Below, piece by piece: positions 52,381 to 62,451 of a DNA stretch of 64,000 bases. This stretch comes from Planctobacterium sp047947135 (lineage in GTDB: Bacteria > Pseudomonadota > Gammaproteobacteria > Enterobacterales > Alteromonadaceae), in assembly GCA_047947135.1 (NCBI GenBank), contig CP170457.1, positions 1,674,001 to 1,738,000 on the forward strand, given 5' to 3'. The notes beneath the pieces were generated by a model. It saw only the letters and a program-made list of their open reading frames with translations, was not told the origin of the DNA and did not search any database. Both the position numbers and the translations under genes were made by a program. Position 1 is the first letter of the stretch; the number at the start of each line of letters is the position of its first letter.

Positions 52381-55300
52381 TGGCAAGTTATCAGCAATCA
52401 CCCTGGTATACTGTCTTCTACAACAACGGTCACTTACTGCTGCTGAGTATTGTCATCCTGCTAGTAGCTGGTCTTTCGGCGCTGACTAATTTACCGCGCC
52501 TTGAAGATCCGCGCATCGACACCCGTAATGTGCTGGCATTGACCACCTTTCCAGGTGCTTCTGCCGATCGCGTCGAAGCGTTGGTTACGGATGTTATTGA
52601 AGATGAATTAAGGCAGTTATATGAAATAAAAGACATTCGTTCCACCTCAAGGGCTGGCGTGTCGGTGGTCAATATTGAGTTACAGGCATGGGTGGATAAA
52701 ACCACTAATGAAGAAATATTCTCTAAGATCCGGGACCGTCTGGCTGAAGCTGCGAACCGTTTTCCTGCCGGAGCGGGCCAACCAACATTAGATACCCAAA
52801 GAGGTGCCACAGCTTTTACATTGAAAGTGGCGTTGCAGATAAATAATCCGTCCAGTTTGCAGGATTTTGGCATCGTCACCCGGTTGTCGGAAGAATTGTC
52901 CGATCGATTGCGCAATGTTGCTGGAACGGAAATAGTCAGAAGTTACGGTGAACTTGACGAAGAAGTACAGGTAATCATCGACCCTCAGGAACTTATCAAC
53001 AGTGGTCTTACTGTGCAGCAGGCTGCGGCCGCGATAGCCGCCAATGATCCTAAGTCACCCGCAGGATTGGTGCGCTCAGAAAGCCAGAATACGCGTATCC
53101 AGGTCGCACAGGAGCTGACAACCCTGGATGCTGTTCGGCAGACCCCGATCAATAGCGCTTCATCAGCCTACTTGCGGATTGGGGATATCGCGGAGGTTCG
53201 ACGTGGCTGGCGAGAGCCAGTGCAGGATGTGGCATTATTGAATGGCCAAAGAGTGGTCTTTGTTGCCGCCCGCATGCAGACGACGGTTCGGGTTGATGCC
53301 TGGATGCAAAGTGCCTTGCAGGTGGTTGACACCTTTACCCAGGAATTCGCGGGTACAGTGACAACTCAGGTGGTTTTTGATCAGAGTCAGTATACCGAAC
53401 AGCGATTGAGTGATTTGTCTCAAAACCTGATTTTGGGTAGTGTTGTCGTGATGGCCGTGGTGCTGTTGTTTATGGGCTACCGTGCAGCGTGGATCGTAGG
53501 CTTATCACTCCCCTTGTCAGCGGCGTTTGCGATATTTTCACTGGCATTCTATGGCCAACAAATTCATCAAATGTCGATTTTTGGCATCATCGTGGCAATT
53601 GGTTTATTGATCGACAATGCGATAGTGATCACCGATGAAATCAGAGCCAATTTACAGGAAGCGTCCCGCACCCGTTTACAGGCTTTGGTGAAGAGTCTGC
53701 GGCACTTATTTGTCCCCTTGCTTGCCTCGACACTGACTACCATTCTGGGCTTTATGCCAATATTTTTATTGCCCGGAAATATCGGTGATTTTGTCAGTCC
53801 AATCGCTATCAGTGTTGTTATGGCGCTGATTGGCTCATTGTTCATTTCCTTGACAGTGATAGCCGCACTAGCGGCGAGATTCTTGCCTCGCAGAAGTGGC
53901 AACCAACAACACTGGATTAAATCTGGGGTGCAAATGCCTGCTATCACGCAATTGTTCAAGCGACAGCTGACCCGTGCGGTGAGCAACCCCAAAAAGCTAA
54001 TATGGTTACCGATACTGTTGCCCATACTAGGGTTTGGTTTGTCTTCACAATTGGGCAACGTGTTTTTCCCCAGCGCCGATCGTGATCAGTTTGAAATATA
54101 TCTTTGGATGCCGTCAGGGACGGGTATTGCTGAAACTCAGAAGGCCGCATTAAAAGCCGATCAGATGATAAGGCAAAAAGCAACGGTGGAGCAGGTCGCT
54201 TGGTTGGTCGGCGGGTCGATTCCATCGGTATATTACAATCAGGTAATGACCCGGGATAACAGTCCCCATTTTGCACAAGCGGTGGTAACGACGGATTCCG
54301 TGGACAGTGCTGCGGCACTGGTAAGTGACTTGCAGTTTGCATTAAATACCGCCTTACCGGATGCCAAATTGGTGGTCAGGCCATTTGGACAGGGGCCGCC
54401 TATTTCCGCTCCGGTCGGTGTGGATATCATTGGTCCTGACATACAAGTGTTGCACCGATTAGGTGAGCAGGTGCGTCTGGCCATGTCCCATGTTCCGGGT
54501 ATCACACAAAGCATCGCATCCATCAATATGGAAGAGCCTGAATTGATACTGCAGGCGGATCATGATGCATTGAGTCTTGCCAGTCTGCGCTATCAAGATG
54601 TCGCTCAGCAGTTGCAAACTTCACTGGAGGGACATATTGGTGGTTCAATTCTGGAAGGCACAGAAGATATAGCTATTCGTGTCAAAGTTGCCAATACCCG
54701 AAAACAGGATATCACCCAGTTGAGCAGTTTCCCTTTGCTCAGTAACAAACTGGCGGCGCAACAAAGCTGGTTGCCTCTGTCAGCGGTCGGTGAATTTGAA
54801 TTGCAGCCATCTATTGGTGGTATAACCCGTGAAGATGGAATGCGCGTTAATCATGTGGAAGCCTTTATTTTGCCTAATGCCACAGCCATCGATGTGAGCA
54901 ATGCGGTAGCCGCGCAATTGCAAAAAGGTGCCATTCAATTGCCAGAAGGTTATCGAATAAAAATGAAAGGTGATGCAGACAAGCAACAGGAAGCCCTTGG
55001 ACAGCTTGCGACTTATGCGCCTGTACTGCTGGTGCTAATGCTGGCAACCCTGATTTTGTCATTCAACAGTTTTCGTCTGGCAGCGGTCATTGGTGCAGTA
55101 GCTGTGCTTTCGGTGGGATTGGGATTCTTCAGCTTGTGGCTATCCGGATTACCGGTAGGCTTCAATCCAATTCTTGGTAGTGCTGGGCTAATTGGAGTCG
55201 CGATAAATGGTTCAATTGTCGTGATTGCGGCCATTAAAGCCGATCCTCGTGCGCGCCGAGGCGAGCCCGAGGCTGTCGTTGAAGCGACAATGGGGTGTTC

Positions 55301-55538
55301 TCGACATATTCTGTCAACGACCGTAACCACCGTCGGTGGCTTTATTCCGTTGCTGTTATTCAGCGAAGGGACCTTTTGGCCGCCGCTCGCAGTGGTACTG
55401 GCAGGCGGGGTCGGGTTTTCGATCATTTTATCCCTGCTGTTTACACCAGTGGTGGTTGCATGGTTGGCGAGACGCCGGAGTAAAAAACAATTACAGTATT
55501 CGACGGTTTCGAATTCGGCGGAATTATTGCCAGAATAG
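52380..55538 (+). CDS. RND efflux transporter (HAE1-like)
   Basis: This 1052-residue inner-membrane pump has the twelve-helix RND layout: helix 1 near 15-35, large periplasmic loop, helices near 335-500 including FGIIVAIGLLIDNAIVITDEI with the conserved Asp relay residue, second periplasmic loop, and helices from about 860 to the end. With the adaptor it exports drugs or toxic compounds using the proton gradient. The outer-membrane channel gene is missing here, so it probably borrows a TolC-type partner. Substrates are unknown; regulation by the divergent TetR protein is inferred. Confidence 0.93.
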   Translation: MASYQQSPWYTVFYNNGHLLLLSIVILLVAGLSALTNLPRLEDPRIDTRNVLALTTFPGASADRVEALVTDVIEDELRQLYEIKDIRSTSRAGVSVVNIELQAWVDKTTNEEIFSKIRDRLAEAANRFPAGAGQPTLDTQRGATAFTLKVALQINNPSSLQDFGIVTRLSEELSDRLRNVAGTEIVRSYGELDEEVQVIIDPQELINSGLTVQQAAAAIAANDPKSPAGLVRSESQNTRIQVAQELTTLDAVRQTPINSASSAYLRIGDIAEVRRGWREPVQDVALLNGQRVVFVAARMQTTVRVDAWMQSALQVVDTFTQEFAGTVTTQVVFDQSQYTEQRLSDLSQNLILGSVVVMAVVLLFMGYRAAWIVGLSLPLSAAFAIFSLAFYGQQIHQMSIFGIIVAIGLLIDNAIVITDEIRANLQEASRTRLQALVKSLRHLFVPLLASTLTTILGFMPIFLLPGNIGDFVSPIAISVVMALIGSLFISLTVIAALAARFLPRRSGNQQHWIKSGVQMPAITQLFKRQLTRAVSNPKKLIWLPILLPILGFGLSSQLGNVFFPSADRDQFEIYLWMPSGTGIAETQKAALKADQMIRQKATVEQVAWLVGGSIPSVYYNQVMTRDNSPHFAQAVVTTDSVDSAAALVSDLQFALNTALPDAKLVVRPFGQGPPISAPVGVDIIGPDIQVLHRLGEQVRLAMSHVPGITQSIASINMEEPELILQADHDALSLASLRYQDVAQQLQTSLEGHIGGSILEGTEDIAIRVKVANTRKQDITQLSSFPLLSNKLAAQQSWLPLSAVGEFELQPSIGGITREDGMRVNHVEAFILPNATAIDVSNAVAAQLQKGAIQLPEGYRIKMKGDADKQQEALGQLATYAPVLLVLMLATLILSFNSFRLAAVIGAVAVLSVGLGFFSLWLSGLPVGFNPILGSAGLIGVAINGSIVVIAAIKADPRARRGEPEAVVEATMGCSRHILSTTVTTVGGFIPLLLFSEGTFWPPLAVVLAGGVGFSIILSLLFTPVVVAWLARRRSKKQLQYSTVSNSAELLPE

Positions 55539-55571
55539 ATAATCCTAAATTGAGTTGGCTCAAAAACGGAC

Positions 55572-57617
55572 TCAGTGAGACTTCTCCAGTGGTGGGTAAG
55601 GAACCTTTGCTGGTGGCATTCCAGTTTGTTCGTTCAGCAGAAAATGTTCGAACCAGCGAATAAGTCGCCAGGAGTAATCCAGCTGGCTATGGCTGTCTTT
55701 GTTGCCGTGGCCCTGTTCCGGATAGGTGACAAACCTGACTGGTGCTTTACCTCTGGTTTTAAGGTGTCGATAAAGCTCCATGGATTGGCTGACATGGACA
55801 CGTGTATCTTTTAGGCCATGGGCTATTAACAGCGGTGTTTGGTGCTGCTCACTGTAGAACACCGGGCTTCTGGATAATAAAAACTGCCAGCTGTCCCAGG
55901 GCATTTTTAATGCATGAGTTTGAATCATTTCACTGGGGATATCAGTGGTGCCAAATTTACTGATATTGTTGCTGATACCAGAGAGCATCACCGCAGCACG
56001 AAAGTGTTCTGAATGTTTCGTCGCGCCCCAGGCGGCAGCATAGCCGCCATAAGATACACCGGCAATACCGACTTTGTTGGGTATCGCTAATCCTTCTTTG
56101 ACCAGAAACATTTTGGCAGCAACAATGTCATCAAATTCCAGGCCAGCGTAATCCTGTTGGCCTAACTTTAAAAAGTCACTGCCACGTCCGCTTGAACCAC
56201 GATAATTTGGAAAGAAACATCTCATTCCCATATTGGCCAAAACCTGCACCGGGTGGGAGTAGTAGCCCAGCCAGCCATCAGAAACATGGCTTTCAGGCCC
56301 ACCATGAACAAAAATTATGGTCGGCGCAGGGGTATCTTCCGGCATATCTGCTGGCGATACCAATACCCCATGAAGTGTCAGACCATCCTGAGCCTTAAAA
56401 CTGATGCTTTTTTGTTTTGGTAAAGTGATGTCACCCAGCATGGGATTGTGCTCGGTAATTCGCAGCAACGTCTCGCCTTTTAGCCAGAATAGTTCGGCAG
56501 GATGTTTTGCCTGATGGGCAATCACGGCAGCACTTTTACGTGATGCCTGACTGTCGAGCGAAGTGAAGATCAATTTATTATTAATGATGGTGCGATAGCC
56601 ATTGCTGGAAGAACTGACACTCTTGCGTGCCAGAATGGAATCCGTGCCTTTATCCGCGATAAAAACCAGTTGTTGCTCGGATAAAAAGGCAAAGTCGGTA
56701 ACAAAACCCTCGAAATCCGGCAATAATACTCTTGGCTCTGACTCTGTTTTGTCGGCGACCAGCAGAACACCGTGATCTGGTGAACTTGTATCAGCACTGC
56801 CAAGAAATACAATTGTTTCACCGTCAGGTGAGGCTTTGGCCCTGCCCATTTTCCCCTGATGTGCAACACGGCGCAATACTTTGCCTTGCAGGTCAATGAC
56901 CGAAAGTTCCGCCCGCATTACCTGAGAGTCGACCAAATAGTCTGGCGCGGATTTCAGTAAAATCCGGTCATCCGCCATAAAGCTGGCGTGCATTACGTGT
57001 TGTTCAAACGGCAGTTGAATTGGCGCATTTTTCGGAGCCGTAAAATCTATCATCCACAATTGGTTATTGAGTAATTGCTCTTCTTCTACAGTGGCATTGA
57101 AGCCTTGCATTTGGTATTGCAGAGCATTTTCATCGGGGAATGCCGGGTGCCAGAACAAGAGTTTATTGCCATCCTGATTCAGGGAAAAGCCCTGAATATG
57201 TCCGACTCTGGAGACTATTTTGTGGGCTTCACCCCCGGCAACATTAAAAACATAGATAGCGAAATTGGGTTGGTAAGCGCGTTTGACCAACAACCACAGT
57301 TGCTTGCCATCAGCGGACCATTGTAGTTGCTTGATATGGTTGGGCCCCGTCATAAAGGGTCGGACTTTGCCACCTCTCTCGACGATAAAAAGCTCCTGAT
57401 AATCCGGGCCGGATTTGTCGCTGTAGGGTTGTCGGGGCACGCTTACCAGATAGGCGATTTTGCGGCCATCAGGACTGATTCTGGTGTAGCTGACCTCTTT
57501 TAATGTGATCAGTTGCTCTAGGGTTAAATTTGGCTCGGCAGCAAACGCGGTTGTAAAACTGCACTGCAAAAGAAAGTACAGAAGGACAGTGAAATGATGT
57601 GAAAGACGGCTCTGCAT
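55572..57617 (-). CDS. S9 family (prolyl oligopeptidase-type) serine peptidase
   Basis: The 681-residue protein has a signal peptide (about 26 residues, ending AFA), an N-terminal beta-propeller (about 30-400) and a C-terminal alpha/beta-hydrolase domain (about 420-670) with an FVHGGPESH oxyanion region, nucleophile Ser in GVSYGGYAAAWG, Asp near HGLKDTRV and His in YPEQGHG. It is an exported acyl-aminoacyl/dipeptidyl peptidase-like enzyme. It follows hemJ by 1 bp and the ClC gene, all on one strand, so they are likely co-transcribed. Confidence 0.92.
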   Translation of the reverse strand: MQSRLSHHFTVLLYFLLQCSFTTAFAAEPNLTLEQLITLKEVSYTRISPDGRKIAYLVSVPRQPYSDKSGPDYQELFIVERGGKVRPFMTGPNHIKQLQWSADGKQLWLLVKRAYQPNFAIYVFNVAGGEAHKIVSRVGHIQGFSLNQDGNKLLFWHPAFPDENALQYQMQGFNATVEEEQLLNNQLWMIDFTAPKNAPIQLPFEQHVMHASFMADDRILLKSAPDYLVDSQVMRAELSVIDLQGKVLRRVAHQGKMGRAKASPDGETIVFLGSADTSSPDHGVLLVADKTESEPRVLLPDFEGFVTDFAFLSEQQLVFIADKGTDSILARKSVSSSSNGYRTIINNKLIFTSLDSQASRKSAAVIAHQAKHPAELFWLKGETLLRITEHNPMLGDITLPKQKSISFKAQDGLTLHGVLVSPADMPEDTPAPTIIFVHGGPESHVSDGWLGYYSHPVQVLANMGMRCFFPNYRGSSGRGSDFLKLGQQDYAGLEFDDIVAAKMFLVKEGLAIPNKVGIAGVSYGGYAAAWGATKHSEHFRAAVMLSGISNNISKFGTTDIPSEMIQTHALKMPWDSWQFLLSRSPVFYSEQHQTPLLIAHGLKDTRVHVSQSMELYRHLKTRGKAPVRFVTYPEQGHGNKDSHSQLDYSWRLIRWFEHFLLNEQTGMPPAKVPYPPLEKSH

Positions 57618-57618
57618 A

Positions 57619-58053
57619 TCACCAAAAAGCGGGCTTTAATACCGCTAACAGAATCACTGCCAAAAGAATTAATACCGGGGTTTCATTGAGAATCCGATAA
57701 AACCGGGCATTGTGGCTATTCAGATTTTGGGCGAATTGGCGCATCAGATAATAAAGATAGCCATAATACAGATAAATCAGGGTGACCAGCAGGATCTTGA
57801 TATGTAGCCAACCGGCCTGTTTAAACCAGGCCATGCCGTAACTTAATATTAGCCATACACCAAACACCAGTGTCAGGATTGCAAAAGGCAACACGAACCA
57901 CCAGAGCCGGTGTTCCATGACGATGAGGGTCTTGTGTACTTCCGGTTCAGAGGCTTCGGCGTGATAGACAAAGAGTCTTGGCAGATAAAAAATACCAGCA
58001 AACCAGGCCACCATAAAAAACAAATGCAATGCTTTTAGCCACAGAATCGACAT
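57619..58053 (-). CDS. hemJ: HemJ-type protoporphyrinogen oxidase
   Basis: This 144-residue membrane protein has four helices (about 5-25, 52-72, 80-100 and 124-142). MVAWFAGIFYLPRLFVYHA near the N-terminus, with the conserved His10, Arg26 and the later WLHIKILLV Lys, is the signature of HemJ (UPF0093). HemJ oxidises protoporphyrinogen IX to protoporphyrin IX in the inner membrane with a b-type heme. It is sandwiched between the ClC and S9 peptidase genes with 1-2 bp gaps. Confidence 0.9.
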   Translation of the reverse strand: MSILWLKALHLFFMVAWFAGIFYLPRLFVYHAEASEPEVHKTLIVMEHRLWWFVLPFAILTLVFGVWLILSYGMAWFKQAGWLHIKILLVTLIYLYYGYLYYLMRQFAQNLNSHNARFYRILNETPVLILLAVILLAVLKPAFW

Positions 58054-58055
58054 GC

Positions 58056-59675
58056 TTAATATTCCTGTTTATAGAGATAACTGCGCACCATATCCCAGGT
58101 GATCACCCCGACAATAGAGTTCGGAGTCTTCCCATAAATATAGACCGCGCCACTGCGTTTGTTTTGCAATAGTTCATAAACTTCAGCCAGCGTGGCTTGC
58201 ATTGGCACCCCTTGCATCTGGGAAAAGGTCAGGGCATTTTCTTCATGTGGATTGAGGCTAAAGTCGTATTGCACCAGGTGGTATTCGGCATCGATTTCAT
58301 AGCTGGATTTAAGGACAACCGGATGGGTTGGGGCAGTATCCAGAAACGCCAGAATATGATGTTCTGCTGCGTCGATAAACAGTTTGTATTCCCGATCTAC
58401 AATACTCATAACGCCTACCTTTTCCAAGGTGGCACGTATTGAGCTGGTGGTATAGGCAAGCTTTTGGTAATCCAGCTGCATTATAAAAATCGATCGGTTA
58501 CCAAAAAACTGATTCGCTACGACGTAGGCAGGCACGATAACCAGCATTGCGGGTAAAATAACATCGGTAGAGTTGGATAATTCCATGATGGATGTCAGTG
58601 CTGCCAGCGGAGCATGTAACACCGCAGTTAAAAATGCCGCCATACCCAGCAGGGCAAAACTGCTGGTCAGGTGAGCTGGGTCACCGAGAATAGGAATAAG
58701 CGGATACAAGAGCACCGCGCCCAATAACACCCCGATACCCAAGACCGGGCCGATAATTCCTCCCGGAATACCAAGGCTTATCGCAAAAACCGTCAGGGCG
58801 AACTTGGCGATAAGGATATACAGCAATAGTTGAAAATTATCGGGTGTTTCCAGCACCCATTGCATGGCACTGATCCCGGTTCCCATGGATTGCGGCACAA
58901 AATAGCCAATTAATCCGGTGATTATGCCTGCAAGTAACAAGCGGTTAATCATGGCTACCGGGCGAAACAATTTCATTATGCGCATTACTTGGAAATTAAA
59001 AAATGACGCGATTGCCCCTAAAATCGCCCCGAACAATATAAAATACAGATACATCCAGACCGGAAAGTCAGCCACCTGTAAAAAGTCCAGTTCATGGGAA
59101 TTACCAAATACCATTGAGGTCAGCACTGAGCCGCACGCCGCGGCCAACATCACCGGAATAAAGATGTGTAACTTGTATTCCCGCAGTACCACTTCCATCA
59201 CGAATAATACGGCCGCTAATGGTGTATTAAATGATGCTGAGATGCCTGCTGCTATACCACACCCGGTCAAAATGCGAATACTGTTGTAGGGCAATTCCAA
59301 CCACTGACCAATGAAACTGGAACCGGCCGCACCTAAATGTACGGATGGCCCTTCCCGACCGACAGAGAAGCCGCTGGCTAAGGCCACCATACCGCCAAAA
59401 AACTGATTTAAGGTGGTGCGAAAGGGCATGATCCCATGGAACTTCTTTACCCGATGTATAACAAACGGAATGCCCATACGGTAGTGCTTAAAGCCGGTTA
59501 AATAAGCGAATGCAATAATGAAGCAGGCACCCACTATGGGCAGAAAGAAGCGAAATTCAGGAGATAAACTACCGAATTTGTCGACTTCGTCTAAAAAAAG
59601 CAGTTGTATGTTTTCATATGACATACGAAACGCTATGATCAACAGGCTTGAGCAAATGCCAGCAAAAATGCCCAA
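58056..59675 (-). CDS. ClC-family chloride channel/transporter with C-terminal CBS-like region
   Basis: At least 539 residues with ten or more membrane helices are present. Family motifs are GREGPSVHLGAAGSS (gating Glu in GREGP), a GIPGGIIGPVLGIG loop and FNTPLAAVLFVMEVV; residues about 410-539 look CBS-like (GVPMQATLAEVYELL, GVITWDMVRSYL). ClC proteins move chloride, with proton exchange in many bacterial members. The only conventional start found is a TTG at 59675, but that cuts helix B. The frame stays open and protein-like upstream (RRIRKKLTLAEW...ARPRTSIQLCIL) to 59768, where an ATT codon follows GAGGG by 7 bases; the true start may be there (see findings). It heads the clc-hemJ-S9 group. 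Confidence 0.9.
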   Translation of the reverse strand: MGIFAGICSSLLIIAFRMSYENIQLLFLDEVDKFGSLSPEFRFFLPIVGACFIIAFAYLTGFKHYRMGIPFVIHRVKKFHGIMPFRTTLNQFFGGMVALASGFSVGREGPSVHLGAAGSSFIGQWLELPYNSIRILTGCGIAAGISASFNTPLAAVLFVMEVVLREYKLHIFIPVMLAAACGSVLTSMVFGNSHELDFLQVADFPVWMYLYFILFGAILGAIASFFNFQVMRIMKLFRPVAMINRLLLAGIITGLIGYFVPQSMGTGISAMQWVLETPDNFQLLLYILIAKFALTVFAISLGIPGGIIGPVLGIGVLLGAVLLYPLIPILGDPAHLTSSFALLGMAAFLTAVLHAPLAALTSIMELSNSTDVILPAMLVIVPAYVVANQFFGNRSIFIMQLDYQKLAYTTSSIRATLEKVGVMSIVDREYKLFIDAAEHHILAFLDTAPTHPVVLKSSYEIDAEYHLVQYDFSLNPHEENALTFSQMQGVPMQATLAEVYELLQNKRSGAVYIYGKTPNSIVGVITWDMVRSYLYKQEY

Positions 59676-59880
59676 AATGCACAGTTGGATAGATGTTCTG
59701 GGTCGCGCCAGCGCAACTTGCCATTCAGCAAGCGTGAGCTTTTTACGAATGCGTCGTATGGCTAAAATGTGGCTACCCTCTAATTTGTTTCATGGGGTTG
59801 TGATATTGTCCGTTATTCACAGTACACCCTGATTATACGATACTAACGCGTATTTGATAGCTTGATAAGTCTTTGAATTT

Positions 59881-60630
59881 GTGAATTTATTTGAGATAAA
59901 ACAACAACATGGTGCTTTCCGCTTTTACTTGTCGGTGATACTGGCAGTGGTTGCATGCGGCTACGCAGGGTATTCCATATCCAAAAGACAACTGGAGAAT
60001 GCGCATCGAGAGATCGCCAGGCTTGAACAGACCATCTTAAATCTTAACGAAGAAAATCAACGTCTAACCCGAAATTTGAATATTATCGGGGTCGATTTAG
60101 AAGTATCCAGACTAGCCAATCAAAACTCCAGACAGCTGATTCAACAAGAAATCGAAGCCCAGCGTGACCTTCGAAGAGAACTGTCCTTTTACCAGAAAAT
60201 CATGTCGCCGGAACTGGAACAGGAAGGTTTTGTTATCGATGCCTTTAGTGTCGAACCAACCAATTTACCAAATCGTTTTCGATATGCCTTAGTATTGATG
60301 CAGCAGGAAAAGCGCCGCAGTAAGGTGCGGGGTAGCATCACAGTAGCAGTGCAGGGCAGTCAGCAAGGAGAGCAGGTGTCCTTGGATTTGAAATCGCTAA
60401 TGACCGCCAACAGCGACAAATTAGCTTTTCATTTTCGGTATTTTGAAGTACTGCGCGGGGAGTTCCAGTTACCAGACGGCTTTATTCCAGAAGTGATATT
60501 GGTGGAATCAAAAATACAAGGTGCCGATTGGGGCAAAGATACCTTACGTAGAACATTTTCCTGGCCGTTAACTAGAGATCTGGCGCAAAATATCGGTGTA
60601 GATAGTGTTCTGGCAACTATGCCACCGTAA
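59881..60630 (+). CDS. DUF6776-type membrane-anchored coiled-coil protein
   Basis: The 249-residue protein has an N-terminal membrane anchor (about 14-33), a coiled coil (about 38-118) and a C-terminal beta-rich periplasmic domain (about 125-235, with LPNRFRYALVLMQQEKR and VRGSITVAVQGSQQGE). This is the layout of family DUF6776, whose function is not known. It starts at a GTG 112 bp from the divergent ClC gene and ends at a hairpin shared with the convergent serine hydrolase gene. Confidence 0.78.
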   Translation: MNLFEIKQQHGAFRFYLSVILAVVACGYAGYSISKRQLENAHREIARLEQTILNLNEENQRLTRNLNIIGVDLEVSRLANQNSRQLIQQEIEAQRDLRRELSFYQKIMSPELEQEGFVIDAFSVEPTNLPNRFRYALVLMQQEKRRSKVRGSITVAVQGSQQGEQVSLDLKSLMTANSDKLAFHFRYFEVLRGEFQLPDGFIPEVILVESKIQGADWGKDTLRRTFSWPLTRDLAQNIGVDSVLATMPP

Positions 60631-60770
60631 TCCACTTTAAGAAAACATTAAAAAGCCTTTTATCAGTCGGCAAATCAGCCACTCGCGAAAAAAGTACAGT
60701 AACTCCGCTCTTTTTTTGGATAGTTCGCAAGCAGTCTAAATAGGTGTGCATTAATACGTATAAAGAGACT

Positions 60771-60798
60771 CGTTCAGGGAGTGATGACTCCCTGAACG
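60771..60798. terminator. Bidirectional hairpin between convergent genes
   Basis: A perfect 12-bp stem (CGTTCAGGGAGT and complement) with a GATG loop lies between the DUF6776 and serine hydrolase genes. T tracts are short on both sides, so it is a likely but not ideal bidirectional terminator. Confidence 0.6.
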
Positions 60799-60841
60799 AC
60801 TGATGAGAAAACGCACCTAGGGTACGTTTTAATTCTGAAAA

Positions 60842-62125
60842 TCAATCCTGATAATATGCCAGTATGGATTGCACTACTTCATTACCTGCTGCCTGGCAGA
60901 TATCCCCGCCACAATTTGTCATTAATACAATTTGCAGACCTTCCTGTGGCCAGATGATATTTTGCGTTAACCAACCATAATGATCACCACCATGATGATA
61001 TAACGTGGTGTTGGCTGTGGTTTCCCGATACATGCCCAGGCCGTACTCAACGTTGCTGCCCTGCAAAAATCCGGGTTCATTGACGTTGACTAGATATTGG
61101 TCTCCAGCAAACTCCTCTCTGCTTTGTTCATTAAGTAAAACGTCTTCTTCGGCGAGCGCTTGCTGGTAAATCGCAAAGTCGGAAACGCTAGAAGCAACAG
61201 GCCCACTGGCGACGCCTAGTTGGTTGACCAGCAGTTTTAAGTCATGTTGGCTGGTATCATCTGATAACCCTAAGTCACTCAATGACCGATAGCCACTGAT
61301 AAATTCCCTGCCTTGTGATTCAGCTCCAAGATAATAACTCTGATCCATACCTAGCGGCAGGAGAATACGTTCTCGCAACGCGTTTGAATGGTGTTCGCCC
61401 AATACCCTGTCGAGAATAAGTCCGGCCAAAAGATAACCAGTATTGGAATAACGATGGGTCACACCCGGTTGAAAATACGCGGGTTGGCCGTAGGCATAAG
61501 ACAAGGCCTCGGTATCCAGTCTTAGTAAAGACGGGTCTTGCACTATATCGCTGGCAAACTGCGGGTTTTCCAGAAAATCGTATACGCCACTGGTGTGATT
61601 AAGCAATTGTCTTAGGGTCATTTGACGACTGTTTACAATCTGGTCCAGAATGTCCGCTTCCAGCCAGGTGTCCAGGGTATCATCCAGGTTTAACATACCT
61701 TCTTCCTGAAGCTGCAGCGCCAGGACAGCAATCATGGATTTTCCTGCACTGCCGGCTGGCATGACAGCATCCGACTGCATGGGAGTCAGTGTTTCCTTAT
61801 TGGAAATTCCGGCAACATAGGATTCAGTGTCTCCGTTTATACCGACTAACAGCACCATGCCCGGCACGACGTCTGAAACTTGTGTATCCAGTAATGCCTG
61901 AAAATCCAGAGGCGCAGGTGCTGGGGCAGGCGCAGGTGCAGGTGCAGGTGCTGGCGCAGGTGCAGGTGCTGGGGCAGGTGCAGGTGCAGGTGCTGGGGCA
62001 GGAGCCGGTACAGGTGTTGGCACAGGAAGCGGGCTATGCTCAGAACCGGAGCCGCCACAGCCCGTTAGTAGTGTTGCCGTCAGCAATGCAGAGAAAAACA
62101 AAGAGGGTATTTTTATATCGTTCAT
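60842..62125 (-). CDS. Serine hydrolase lipoprotein (beta-lactamase/PBP4* S12 family)
   Basis: The 427-residue protein has a lipobox LLTGC (Cys23), a Pro-Ala repeat linker (about 34-72) and an S12 serine hydrolase domain (about 75-420) with SxxK in AGSAGKS, YxN in YSNTG and the third motif in HHGGDHYGW. Such proteins are DD-peptidase-, esterase- or beta-lactamase-related; the exact activity cannot be told. It is lipid-anchored in the envelope with the domain held off the membrane by the linker. It is monocistronic and divergent from the MipA gene. Confidence 0.88.
   Translation of the reverse strand: MNDIKIPSLFFSALLTATLLTGCGGSGSEHSPLPVPTPVPAPAPAPAPAPAPAPAPAPAPAPAPAPAPAPAPLDFQALLDTQVSDVVPGMVLLVGINGDTESYVAGISNKETLTPMQSDAVMPAGSAGKSMIAVLALQLQEEGMLNLDDTLDTWLEADILDQIVNSRQMTLRQLLNHTSGVYDFLENPQFASDIVQDPSLLRLDTEALSYAYGQPAYFQPGVTHRYSNTGYLLAGLILDRVLGEHHSNALRERILLPLGMDQSYYLGAESQGREFISGYRSLSDLGLSDDTSQHDLKLLVNQLGVASGPVASSVSDFAIYQQALAEEDVLLNEQSREEFAGDQYLVNVNEPGFLQGSNVEYGLGMYRETTANTTLYHHGGDHYGWLTQNIIWPQEGLQIVLMTNCGGDICQAAGNEVVQSILAYYQD
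61911..62026 (-). repeat. Hexanucleotide tandem repeat encoding a Pro-Ala linker
   Basis: About 19 units of a GGTGCA/GGCGCA-type hexamer, with some GGGGCA variants, run through the N-terminal part of the serine hydrolase gene and encode PAPAPA. Because the unit is a multiple of three, slippage would change linker length without breaking the frame. Confidence 0.85.
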
Positions 62126-62451
62126 GTTGAGTTACCTGTTGTATTAAGTTCAGACTCAATCTTAAGTGGAACGGGAAGCGACAGTTGTATTGGGATTTGT
62201 GGTTGTGTATCAGTTGGTAAGGAAATTCCGGGTTTTTAGCCTCTGCTTTTCCCAAAACCCTCTTGCTACAGAGACAAAAAAACGGGGAATATCGTGACTA
62301 CAAGAGGTTTTTTGGTTCAATTTCCCCGTAAAAAACATCAGGAAAACAGATACAATCTGATACACTCTGTTTGGTACTGATACGCCTTTTTCGATATCGG
62401 TTGATTAGCATCAGGATGAACTTGTTAACTAAGCCGGGAACGCACGATATT

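Noticed and set aside
60842..62125. Class C beta-lactamase
   Set aside because: The S12 motifs are present, but the lipoprotein anchor, Pro-Ala linker and HGG third motif in place of KTG fit esterase/peptidase-like relatives better.
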